From contig NC_030853.1 of NCBI RefSeq assembly GCF_000208745.1, positions 5,782,268 through 5,846,267 on the forward strand: a stretch of 64,000 nucleotides of DNA, read 5' to 3'. This document shows positions 49,949-60,658 of this stretch, one piece after another. Origin of the DNA: Theobroma cacao (lineage: Eukaryota; Streptophyta; Magnoliopsida; Malvales; Malvaceae). The stretch's first letter is position 1. Every line of letters starts with the position of its first letter. The translations under genes were made by a program, and so were the position numbers. The notes beneath the pieces were generated by a model. It worked only from the letters and a program-made list of their open reading frames with translations, was not told the origin of the DNA and did not search any database.

Positions 49949-52545
49949 TTTGTTTGATTTTTTTTAATGTAATTTGCATGCTTAATTCTTGGTGATAATA
50001 AATATGATTGATTTATGTGTTGATTTGGTATATATTGGTTTTGAAGGCTTTCTTTAAAATTTGTTTTTCTATTTTAATTCAAATTTGGACAGCATGTGTT
50101 TAATCCAATAAAATATATTTTAAAAGGTTTAAAATCATGTTTAAGTGAAGAATTAGTGAATGGATTAAAAAGCTTGCAAAGTCAAGTTAAAACTGAATAG
50201 TTTAAAGGTGTTTTGGAGACTAATATGCCGATTATTTTTGCTAACATTGGGCAAGCATTATGAGCAGTTTTAAATTGTTAAAAACTAGTTTTATCAAATT
50301 AAATTACTACATGTTTCAGCTAGACTTCATTTAGTATGAAAAAGTTTATAAAATTTTTTTTTTTGAGTTCTAAAACAACAAAGACTCAATGCAGAAAATT
50401 TTAGGCTACTATGATCGATTTTGGTGACTTAATTCTCCATGAATTATGTGTTTAATTGTTAAACACACTTGCTGAAAATTTCCAACAGCTTTGTTCATGA
50501 GTTTGACTCATGATTTATGGAGTTTTAAGAGCACTTAAATGCCATTTATTTTAATTTTGTGTGATTCATAAAAAATCGGAAAATGTTCCTACTTTAAAGT
50601 GAATTCCTAAACTTAAGGATAGAATTTTAATTTGAGGTGATTCATAAAGAATTAGAAATTGTTTCCTAGTTTAAAAGAAATTCCTAAAATCAAGGGTAGA
50701 ATTTTAATTTTGAGTGATTCATAAAGAATAGGAAATTGTTTCATACTTTAAAAGAAATTCTTAAAATTAAGGACATCATTTTAATGTGAGAAATTCACAG
50801 GAAATAGTTTCCTACTTTAAATGAAATTCTTAAAATTATGTGATAGCATTGAACTTTCTTTAAAAGTTCGGTTTGACTAGAAGTTTCCAAAATTTATTAA
50901 GTCACCGTTAGGTAACTTGAACAATATACAATTTAGGAAATTAATCGATGTTCTAAATGCTAGAAATTAAAATATTGTCTTTGATATATTTTAGGAAGCT
51001 TCCCTAAAATAAGAGGTTTTCAAAATTAAAAGGAGTTTTGATTATGAAAAAAATTAAAATGGAAAGTCTCAAAATGGAAAGTTTTATTTCAATGGATTTC
51101 TATATAAGCAAAAAGAGTAAAAGGTTTACTTTAAGTGTTTTGAAAATGGGAATTTCTTAAACACGAAGTTGACATAAAACAATACCAAATAATTTCAATC
51201 AAGCGCTTTAAGTAAATTAATTAATACTTTTCTCAAATAATGCATAAGATCACAAAGTGATATTGAGCTTCCATTTATTTCTATGCTTTTGATTGTGATT
51301 ATAAGCCATGAGGATGATTACGGATTTAGACCTTAGAAGATTAAGTCATGGATGATTAAATTTATTTCTCATGGTATTTATTTTTAAATAGGGCCTACGC
51401 ACCCTATCCTACCCTGTCTTACTCTCATTTTCTCTAAGGTTGTAAAATTCTTTTCTCATCTAACTCTCCTCAAATGTAACTCAAGGTTTCTTGATTATAA
51501 AATATAATTATTTACATTGAACTGTAAAACTTGGGCTAGGTAAAAAATTTTTTGTAACTTGATGAAAATCCAAAGGCGCCATGGAGATTCAAGGAGATTA
51601 CAAGCAAAGCTTGAAGACAGTGTTTGCAAAATCCCTTAGGAATTTGACCAACTAATTTCCTTAATGGCTCAAGGAAATTAGAATTAGTAAAGTCCATAAT
51701 CATCTTAGTTGTTGGCATGTGATAGATTTATTTTTCAATATATATATATATATGATATATGTGAAATACAATAAATGCTATGCATGTCAACATTGTCAAA
51801 TCAATGAGATTTTAATTAATGAATTAATAAATAAAATCCCTTATTAATATATTGAGTCAAAAAGTTACCTTCCACCATATAACAAGATAATCATGCTAGT
51901 TTTTTAATTGGAGGCTTGTTGAGTCACTCAAAGCTAAACTTTTACACAAGTACATTTGAGTTATTGGTGGGTTTTACTTAACTAGCACAATGTTGTTTGG
52001 ATGTGTCACACTTGATTGCATAATATTAGAGGCGTAGTTAGGCAAAATGTATATGATACATTTAAACAAGAAGTTGTCACCTAACTGATCTAGGAGTTGC
52101 TAGGATGAGCCATGCAGCCAATTGGGATTGGTTAAGGCTTGACTTCAATCATGCAACAGTATCATTCATGTTTAATGATTAAAGGTTTTCCTTCATCAAT
52201 AAGACATCAATTATAATGAGTTATAAGTCTAATTGGATGAAGTCCATGAGATTAATATGCCTTGCAAGGGAACTGTAATGGGTTGCAATTATGAGATCCT
52301 TATGCAACAAAGCATAATCTCAAAATGTTCCTGGTCAATGTACCATTGAGATTGGACATCAATGATGCTTAGAGACTGGTATATTCTATGTTCCTTACTT
52401 TAGAAGTAAGCAATCGATCTCATAGATTTAAGTATAGAGATACTTGGAACTAGAATATAGGTGCTTGCCTTGGAGAACAAGTTCATTGAACATGACTCGC
52501 TATGAGAAGTGCATTTGGTAATACATTCTAGTGTCTATGCAACAC
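49949..52545 (+). mobile_element. Copia non-coding internal region (5' part onward)
   Basis: Starts at the primer site and shows no gag or pol similarity in 2.6 kb on either strand. It contains four loose repeats of AAATTCYTAAAATTAAGG...GATTCATAAAGAATAGGAAA (about 50570-50830). The end part matches 31040-31400 (complement) and 40850-41110. Near 52128 about 2 kb found in the minus-strand copy is missing. It is cut at about 52545 by a gypsy LTR. Confidence 0.6.
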
Positions 52546-55033
52546 CATTCCATCAAAAGTTACTAAGTTACATTCCATAACTTTGAATCAAAATAATACT
52601 AAGCATTTCCAACTCATAGTGGCATACCAATCAAAATGTACATATATTATCTAAATGTGCAATTTAATAATTTACATCACTTGTACATATTTACTACAAA
52701 ATGACTCTGGGTTTCCAGTGGAGTGACCACAGTAAAGGTGTAGCTATTGAATGCCATTGATACCTACCAAAGATACAAATCTACAAGGACACCTCGACCT
52801 AGCTACCGGCTGCCTCTTGATTTGAAAACATGAAGTTGAAAATGGTGAGTATAAACCCAATGAGTGAACAAGAAGGGAACAAGCAAATATTAAGAAATGT
52901 TTAACGAAATCATGATGCATTCATTTTTCAAAACAATGCAATTTGTTTTAGTTATTATTAAAACCCCTAATGTAAACACCACATGAGTAAATCACTTTAT
53001 GAAAAGGGTCCATGCTCAACAAAGGATTTGGAGAGTGAAAACTTTAATAGCATCATGCGAATCAAGTCAAATAAACGACGGGTCCTCGCTGCAGCGAAAA
53101 GGCATTCTCGCTGCAGCTACACTGCAACAAGAAAGAATTTTCGCTGCAACGAAGTTAAGATTCAAGTTATTAGTCGAACGAGGGTTTCTCAATTAGCTGA
53201 GGGTTTCTCACCAAACCACCTCATTTCAAACTTAACTAATTAATTTCTTAATGTTAGAAGTCCATGCTCAACTGTGGTACCAAAGAAGTGGAAAATAGGA
53301 CAGCAACCAAAGAAAATAAGGAACAAAACATAAAGTTTTTTGCTGCAGCGAGATTTAGGCGAGCATTACCCCTCTAAACCCGAGAGTTTCTTGCTGCAGC
53401 AAGAATCAGAGCACCAAGAAAAAGTTTCCATTCCCTTCAAGAAAAAGCCATCCTGTTGAAATAACAAAATCAACATGAAACACATAAAGATTTCCAAAGT
53501 TCAACATGCCAAATTCATATGCATTTCAACCATAAACCATATTCATGAGTTTTCATTCTCTAAACATATATACATATACATACATGGATAAATACCAATA
53601 CCACTATCATCTCATCTAGCTCATGTGCATCCCCCTACATTGTGCACATAGCCGGAGTCATCGTGTGCATCCCCCCACATCGTGCACAATTAGTGCCATC
53701 GTGTGCATCCCTCTACGTCGTGCACACGGGCACTTTCTTCATCCAACACCCTCACCACCGTCATCACCGGCATGTGCATCCCCCCACATCGTGCACACGC
53801 ACGGTTATCATTATCACACCATGTCAGCCATCAATGCACAACATATATGTATATCAACACAATGACATAGAACAAGAATCCATAACAGCCACATGTCATA
53901 TATAAAGACAATAATCAAAAGCTTGTTCCCAAAGTACCCATTTTTAAGAAGAGTTGAATAAACTCATTCAAAGGCATTGTGCAAATAAATTCACATTCCC
54001 AAAATAGTTTTGAAATGCAAGTTCACTCACCGGTATCTTGTTGAACCTTTAGTCAACTCTACTTCTCTAATTGTCCAAATGGGACGATGGGGCTTCATTG
54101 GAACCTATTATCACATTAGCATCACCATTAAGTCAAGCCACATACTTATAAATTTTAAAAGCTTTCTCTTAGCTAGCTTTCAAATTGCCATTTAAGTGGC
54201 CATCTATGTTCACCATCCTAATCACTCTAAAGTGAATGAACAACGCCAACTCCCAAATCAGCCCCAAGCCTAAACACTAATCATTTTCAACACTAAAACT
54301 CAATTCTAGTGTACTACTCACCTTGGTAGCTTTGTATTTGAAATTCTTTCCAAAAACTTTCAAGCTATTATTAAAGCTTCCTCTTCCTCTCTAAAACACC
54401 TAACTAGTGAGAGAGAGTATGGAAACAAGATTTTTCAAGGGTTTTAAAGTGAGAGAGTGGAAAAGCACAAGGGTTTATGAAAGGGTGCACCAAAAGCATG
54501 AAAAATGGAGCTATTTTGAGGGAGGTTATAAAGGTTCATATCAAGCTTCCATGAAGGTTGGAAATAACATGAAAGAGAAGAAGGAAGAAGAAGAAGAAGC
54601 TACTAGAAAATGGGAGAAGAAGCTGCTAGAAGAAAGAGATATTTATAGCCCATGCTTATCCATTCCACTTAAATTACCAAAATACCCCTCCACAAATAAG
54701 CTTGTTCTCCTCCAATCCTTTATGCAATCTTTTTACTCCTTTGATGCTGGGACAAGGTCCATAAGAGTCTAGAAATGCTCAGGTTCATGAAAACTTAAAA
54801 AATTTTACTCGATGTGAAAAATGACCATTTTACCCCTATCGTGAAAATCATCACCATTTTTATTTTCTTCATCATTTTACCCATATTTTCATCATTCATT
54901 TATCCTACTTAGGCCTTAATATTGTTTAAAACTTACTTTTAGGGGCTTACTAAGGAAATGACGAAATTACCCCCTGATTAGGGATGTCGCGTCTATTATT
55001 AACTATGAGTCTACAAAAGGTTAAGGTCTCACA
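52545..55033 (-). mobile_element. Gypsy LTR, missing about 200 bases at the left end
   Basis: Homologous to 43966-46574 from about its base 200 and ending GGTCTCACA at 55033. It carries CTGCAG palindromes (53085-53160, 53335-53410), the minisatellite (53615-53810) and the complementary TATA box (54637-54647). A 121-codon open frame at 54407-54772 is LTR sequence with a GAA-rich run, not a gene. Confidence 0.8.
53615..53810. repeat. Minisatellite in gypsy LTR
   Basis: GTGCATCCCCCCACATCGTGCACA-type units, about five copies. Confidence 0.85.
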
Positions 55034-55253
55034 ATATCCTATCAATTCTTGGTTAACATTAGCTTATTGAAGTCCTTGGCCAAGGTGACATGGAAATTAT
55101 GAAAAAAGTTTCATAACTCTCGATAAAGCTAATGCTATAATTGCAGGAGCAAATATTTAGGTCAATAAAAGTAGACACTGTACCAAGCTCTTATCATTTC
55201 CAAGATATATGATGAGAGAATGAATTACACTGATGGACTGTACATTGAAAGAT
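55034..55253 (+). mobile_element. Copia 3' internal end before LTR
   Basis: Matches the complement of 30583-30800 closely, including GTTAACATTAGCTTATTGAAG. It ends at the LTR start TGTCAAAGAACCC at 55254. Confidence 0.75.
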
Positions 55254-56244
55254 TGTCAAAGAACCCTTTGACTCTCCCAACAATTAGGTGGCTATGATGC
55301 ATTGCCAAATGCCAATCTTGGTCTATGGAATTGATTATAAATTAATTTATTGAAATTTATATTAATCAATTAAGTCATTAATCAATTCCATTACCAACAT
55401 GTTGGGAACCTAATGGGTCACACACAATGATTGCATTTGAATTAAATTGGGAGAATGATGATTTAAGTTAAACTTAAATCATATGCTAGGTAATTAACTT
55501 CTATAAACTTAATTAAAAGGGTTTAATTAAGTTTTAGACATAATTATAAATAGTTATAATTATAAGGCCTTGATTGCAAAATCTAAAGGAAATTAATTTT
55601 GATTTTAATTTCCAAGGACTTAATTAAAAGAGTTTAATTAAGTAATGGGCCCAACATTATAATGTGTTATAATATTGAGGGCTTAATTGCAAAATTGAAG
55701 TTACTTTAACCTAACTATATAAGTTACCTTTTAACTATTTTCCATATGAGAGTTTTTCACAATTGAAAGAGACGTAGTTTTTGTCAGAAAAAGAAAAACA
55801 TTTTCTTTCTTTGCCACCACTCCCTTTGTGTGAAAGAGAAAATTGCTTATGAAGTAATTTTTAAGAGAGGTTCGGCTAAGATTGTGAAAAAGAAGAAAAT
55901 GACAATTGTTGTCCTATTTGCTAGCACAAAGTATAGTTAAAAACTCCCTCCTTTGTTAAAGGTTCAAGTTTAATCATGTGTACTACCATTGGAGGTCAAG
56001 CACTTGATTGGCTAGGGTTTTTGCTCCTTGTGGTGTTCGTGGGATTGCTTCGAAAAGTGCCATTGTGATTACAAAATTACTTGGCAAGGTAACTTTCTAA
56101 ATAATAATTTATTATGTGCTTTAATGTGTTAAATATCACCAAGGTGATCCATGGGAGGAGGCATGTTTTTGTTGTTTAGTTGTAAAGTTTTAATTTTCTT
56201 TCCGCTGCGTATTTTGAGCATGCCATCCATAGCCAAACCCATCA
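55254..56244 (+). repeat. Copia LTR, 991 bp
   Basis: TGTCAAAGAACCC...AAACCCATCA, homologous along its length to the complement of 29617-30582. The usual primer site is absent after it: 56245 onward instead matches internal sequence (complement of about 37365-37400), so a deletion has removed the leader. Confidence 0.8.
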
Positions 56245-56533
56245 GGAGTTGTATAAGATACAATTGGTAAGCTAAGTTACCTACCTAATTAGTTTCATTG
56301 TGGCTTGTTGAGTCATTCAAGGGCATGGTGGGATGAAAGGGCTCCTAGCTTAACAAGAAGTTTAAAGATTAAATTTCTTGAAATATTAAAGAAGGTTTAT
56401 TATTTAGATAAAATATTGAAAATAATCATATAAGATTCAAAAACTTTGTCTTTATGATTACATAATTTGCACCAATAACTAAGCTTTATATATGTTGGTT
56501 TATATAGGATATAAATCGATCATAGTGGCATAC
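56245..56533 (+). other. Copia leader, deleted
   Basis: GATACAATTGGTAAGCT matches the complement near 37385. The rest is AT-rich with no frame before gag similarity starts near 56534. Confidence 0.5.
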
Positions 56534-57324
56534 TTGATGCAAAGAAGTCGACAGGCCCAAATTTTATTGACTGGTTTAGCAATTTGAAGATTGTCTTGAA
56601 ACTAGAGAAAAAGGCTTATGTCTTAGATGGTCCCATTCTTGAGGAACCTAGTGATGATGCTACAAATGAGGAAAAGGAGGCCTACATAGTTTATATGGAT
56701 AATTTCAATCAAGCCACATGTGTTATGTTGGTTGGTATGGCTCCAAATCTTCAAAAGCAAGATGAAGCTATGAATGCCCTAGATATTATCCTAAACTTTA
56801 CAAAAAAGTTCAATAAGGAAAGTCACATAGAGAGATTCGACATTTCAAGGAAATTGTTGCATGTAATATGTCTGAGGGACGACCAGTAAGGCTTCATGTG
56901 CTAAAGATGATAAAACATATTACTCGAACTCAAGCAGTTGAGTTGGACCATGGATCATCATTTGAGCATAAACCTTGTACTTTCTTCATTGCCAAAAAGT
57001 TATTCACAATTTGTGTTGAATTTTAAATTGAACAAGATTAAGGTGACCCTTTCAAGCTTATTGAATATGCTCACACAGGCTGAGAACACCATTACGAAGG
57101 AAAAGCCTTCGGTTCATCTTGTCTCTTATAAGAAAAATAAAAATAAAAAAAGAAAATTTTCTAAGAAAGACAATAGTGAAAAAACATCAACTTCAAAAGG
57201 TATGAAACCTATTGAAGGAGTCAAGAAGGACAAGGACAATGACAAATGCCATTTTTGCAGTAAACTAAGGCATTGGAGGTGTAATTACAAGGATTATCTT
57301 GAATCCATCAAAGAGAAGAAATAA
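56534..57324 (+). pseudogene. Copia gag (UBN2-type) with broken zinc knuckle
   Basis: The reading starts L-D-A-K-K-S-T-G-P-N-F-I-D-W-F, a copia gag N-terminus. It stays open to 56889, then a frameshift and a stop break it. A second open stretch, 56938-57324, gives L-S-S-L-P-K-S-Y-S-Q-F-V, the mid-gag block, then a Lys-rich basic tail and a zinc-knuckle-like C-H-F-C-S-K-L-R-H-W-R-C-N-Y. In the CX2CX4HX4C pattern the fourth ligand Cys is Tyr. The usual start Met is missing (the first in-frame codon near 56584 is TTG). Protease and polymerase are not visible downstream. Confidence 0.85.
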
Positions 57325-59247
57325 AAGGAAACTTCAACTTTAGGTATGAATCATATGATGATTTATTTTCACTACTTGGTATATGATACCATACTCTTTA
57401 TTAATGGTTTTGATACGTATGACATATTGAAGGAACTAATGACAAGAAGAAGTGAAGAATAAGACCATGAAGGTGACAACCTCAATTGATGTTGATCAAG
57501 CTTGTCGACCTAGATTATATTATGGAACAATAAATAATTTTAGAACATTCAATGTTTTCATGGCATGATTGCCTAGATGAGATGTTTTAGTTTTGGGCCT
57601 ATGACTGAATAATTTATTTTATGTCTGGGAAATATAGATTTATATTTTGCTAACACAAGATGCTTAACTTATATATTTTTAATTAATTTACATATCATTT
57701 TATTTTGGAATTGTTCTAAATTATTTATCCTTAAGTATAGCCATGCATACATGATAATCAATACTAAGTCATATGATCATTATAAGATCATTTTTTCTTT
57801 TATTATTAATCAAAAGGAAATTAATGAGATGACTTAAATAAAATTGAGTCCTAACCCAATGAATTCATAACATGATTATGAACACATTTAGTTAAGGAGC
57901 ATTCTTATTGAAATAAAATATCTAAATTGAGATTGCTTAGAACTAAATAACAATTAATTATCATATTGAATTCATAAGAGATGAATCACAAAACATTCCA
58001 AATCTAGTTAATCGCATAAATTAACTTTTGAGAGGATTTCATCCCATAACCAATGATGAATGACTTATGATATGCAAGTATACATAAAAATTATGGATAT
58101 AATGCCCCGAGGGAAAGTAAATAAGTTTACTTGGTAAGATTTTTATACATGCTAGAAATATTGGGAGCTAATGACACTTTAAAAGTCAAGGATCATGAAA
58201 TTATAAAATATAATAGATAAGATCTATGCAGAAAGATTAGTTAAATGGGATGCATAAATATGCATAATTCATCCGTTAAATACAAACCATTAGTAGGATG
58301 CTTATTGATGCACTACTCAATAAGATGAGTCTACTAAATGATTCAACATGAATGATTGGATAATAATTTCTATTCATTGTAACAAATTCGAAGTAGTTGA
58401 ATATATTGAATAAGATAAACATATTTTCTTCATATTTAATCGTAGAACTATATGTCATAGAGGTTTTTCTTCATATTAGTGAAATAAGAAGGAGTTCGTA
58501 AGTACTAATTGGATGAAGCCCCTGGAACATAAAGGCCTTGCAAGAGAATTATAAAGGTGTTACAATTATGTGATTACTATGCATCAAAGCCATGTTCGTA
58601 AAATTGTTCCTAGTCATTGTGTTGTCAAGACAAGGCATTGATAATGCTCAAAGGTTGGTACATGTTAAGCCTCTTTACTTGGGAAGTAAGGAATTGATCT
58701 CACAGATTCAAGCATATGGGATACTTAAGGATAACATGTGGGTGTTTGTTGAAGAACAAGTTCACTAAACATGACTTGCTATGAGAACTCCATTTGATAT
58801 TTCACTCAAACATCTATGGAATATGTTCTCATGTGATAGTCATGCAACTAGTCCTCGAATGTGAAACACCAGATCATCTTGTATGAGGAATGACATACTT
58901 TGATTTCACCCCTACGGGTCCGGAGGTCACTAGATGCCTAAAAAAGGTGTTTTTGGGTATGCCATGAAGCATACAAAGGTGGATGAGTGGTTAAGAAAGG
59001 ATTTATCACCCTAAGTGATATGAGGGGACGTATCTCACTTGTTCTCAATTCTAGATTAACTTGTATAAACTCTTTGGCCAAAGTATGATGAATATGAGGA
59101 AAGTTAGTTTCCTAAATTCATAAGGTTAGTGATAAATTATAAAAACTCATATGGAATGTCATAAGTAGACACTGAACTATTCTTCTTTACATATTTATGA
59201 TATTTGATGAAAGGATCATATTGTACTGAGATTCTTATCACTGAAGG
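57325..59247 (+). mobile_element. Copia degenerate and 3' non-coding internal region
   Basis: 57325-58440 is AT-rich with no recognised pol motif. 58440-59230 aligns with 40720-41547. It ends at the LTR start at 59248, after CACTGAAGGGTTT, which may be the polypurine region. Confidence 0.55.
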
Positions 59248-59720
59248 GTTTTGTCAAATTCTTTAATTGACTTTTTAACATTTTGATGGTCGACATGATG
59301 TGTTGATAGATAGAGCTCATGATCTATAAATATAAATCAATTATCAAATTGATATTTGATTATGATTTATATTTATTTTCAACATGTTGAAGCCTAATAG
59401 GTCACATACATTAAGTGATATGATTGAGATTAAATAAATATAATCAATTAAATTGGACTTAGTTGAAATAGACCAAAATAATGTTGGAAAATTAATTAAG
59501 TTGACAAGGACTTAATTGAATAAAAATACAAATATTGTATTTAGGGTTTCAACTTAGTTTGGCTATATAAATATGTTATGCTAACCAACTAAAACTCTAA
59601 GTCTCCAGCCGCTTTTTAGCTGTTTCATTAAAATAAGAAAAAAATAGTTTTCTTTGTCTAATAGAAATAAGATTCAGTCAAAACTTTTGATCTTTTTTTT
59701 TCCTTTTTTTTGATAGAAAT
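59248..59720 (+). repeat. Copia LTR, 3'-truncated
   Basis: TGTCAAATTC start; aligned to 46595-46888 and then 49354-49530 with no gap, which gives the empty site for the solo LTR at 46889. It degenerates into poly-T sequence after about 59690. Confidence 0.75.
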
Positions 59721-59995
59721 TATAAGTATACTAAACTTTTTTTTTCCTTTTTTTTCTCTTTTCTCTCTTCTTTTTTCTTCTTTTTTCTCTCTTTTTTTTC
59801 CCTTCTGTTTTCTTTTTCTTCTTTTTCCTATTTTTTTCTCCTTCATAAGCATACTAAACCATTTCAATTTTTTTTCTTTTATTTTCCTTTATTTTCTTTT
59901 TTTTTATTTTCTCCTTTATAAGTATACTAAACCATTTTATTATTTATTCTTTTATTCTTTTTATTCTTTTTTATTCTTTTTGTAAATTTAATCAT
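59690..59995. repeat. Pyrimidine-rich low-complexity tract
   Basis: T/C runs broken by three copies of ATAAGYATACTAAACCATT (near 59722, 59845 and 59917), so it may be a decayed tandem repeat of about 70-120 bp. The Lys/Arg-rich open frame on the minus strand is a by-product. Confidence 0.75.
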
Positions 59996-60219
59996 CGATA
60001 AATTTAAAAATATGAAAGCATGTCGAGCATAACTTATGATGTCTATCATAAAAAATTTAACATTAATTTTTTATTTTATGTCTATTTATATTAATAAATC
60101 TTAACGCTCATATTTAAATTATTAATAAAATTTTATATTATAATTTAATTTTATTTTAAAAATAATTAATTTTTTATTTTAAATTAAATAATTGACTGGA
60201 TCCATCACCTTATTTAATT

Positions 60220-60400
60220 ACTCTTTGACCACTTCTATACCAAATCTTAAATGGGTCATTATTTGAGCAAGCTCCAAAGAGCCTGAATCTCGTTCCTGTC
60301 CACCGAAAAAGGAACAGGCATTGACTTGATGAAGCTCGCGAGCACTTTTCCGTCTGCAGATTCAACTGAAGAGAGCTCAAAAGTAAAACTGCCGTCAACC
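60220..60400 (-). other. Unidentified coding-like stretch
   Basis: Richer in G+C than its neighbours. One minus-strand frame stays open from just downstream of a TATA-like box (complement of 60406-60413) for about 49 codons with balanced, protein-like composition (S-F-T-F-E-L-S-S-V-E near the start, then P-V-P-F-S-V-D-R-N-E). It has no Met at its start and stops after L-W-S-L-L-K. A G-box CACGTG lies at 60455-60460. It may be the truncated 5' end or an exon of an old gene. I do not recognise the family. Confidence 0.3.
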
Positions 60401-60454
60401 ACCTCTTTTTATACGGTTAAATAAAATTAAAAAAAAAAAACTTAATTTAAGTAA

Positions 60455-60460
60455 CACGTG
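60455..60460. promoter_or_regulatory. G-box CACGTG
   Basis: ACACGTGGC, a perfect plant bZIP/bHLH core. It is about 45 bases upstream, on the minus strand, of the TATA-like box at 60413, and lies between the two minus-strand units. Function is inferred. Confidence 0.4.
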
Positions 60461-60606
60461 GCAAACAAATATGAACGGGATAGGGAAGCCGCACAGCACA
60501 GGGGTAGAAGATTTCCATCAATTAATTTCTGAGAAAATGGCATTGAAAAGCAGCCCGCAGATAGAAGACAAATCCACAGTGGGTCTGTGTACATGTACAA
60601 GCTTAG

Positions 60607-60612
60607 TTTATT
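60607..60612 (-). terminator. Poly(A) signal AATAAA of the acyl-activating enzyme gene
   Basis: Complement of TTTATT, 47 bases downstream of the stop codon, in an AT-rich 3' region as usual for plant genes. Confidence 0.55.
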
Positions 60613-60658
60613 CCGAGTATTTGCTTGGATTGATTAATAATTAATTTAGTTTTATCAT

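Noticed and set aside
54407..54772. 121-codon open frame with Glu/Lys run
   Set aside because: Part of a gypsy LTR; homologous positions in the other LTRs are not open.
55254..59720. One intact copia element bounded by the LTRs at 55254 and 59248
   Set aside because: The two LTRs are of different subfamilies and the primer site and leader after the first are deleted, so they are not a matched pair.
59658..59867. Lys/Arg-rich basic small protein on the minus strand
   Set aside because: By-product of a pyrimidine-rich low-complexity tract.
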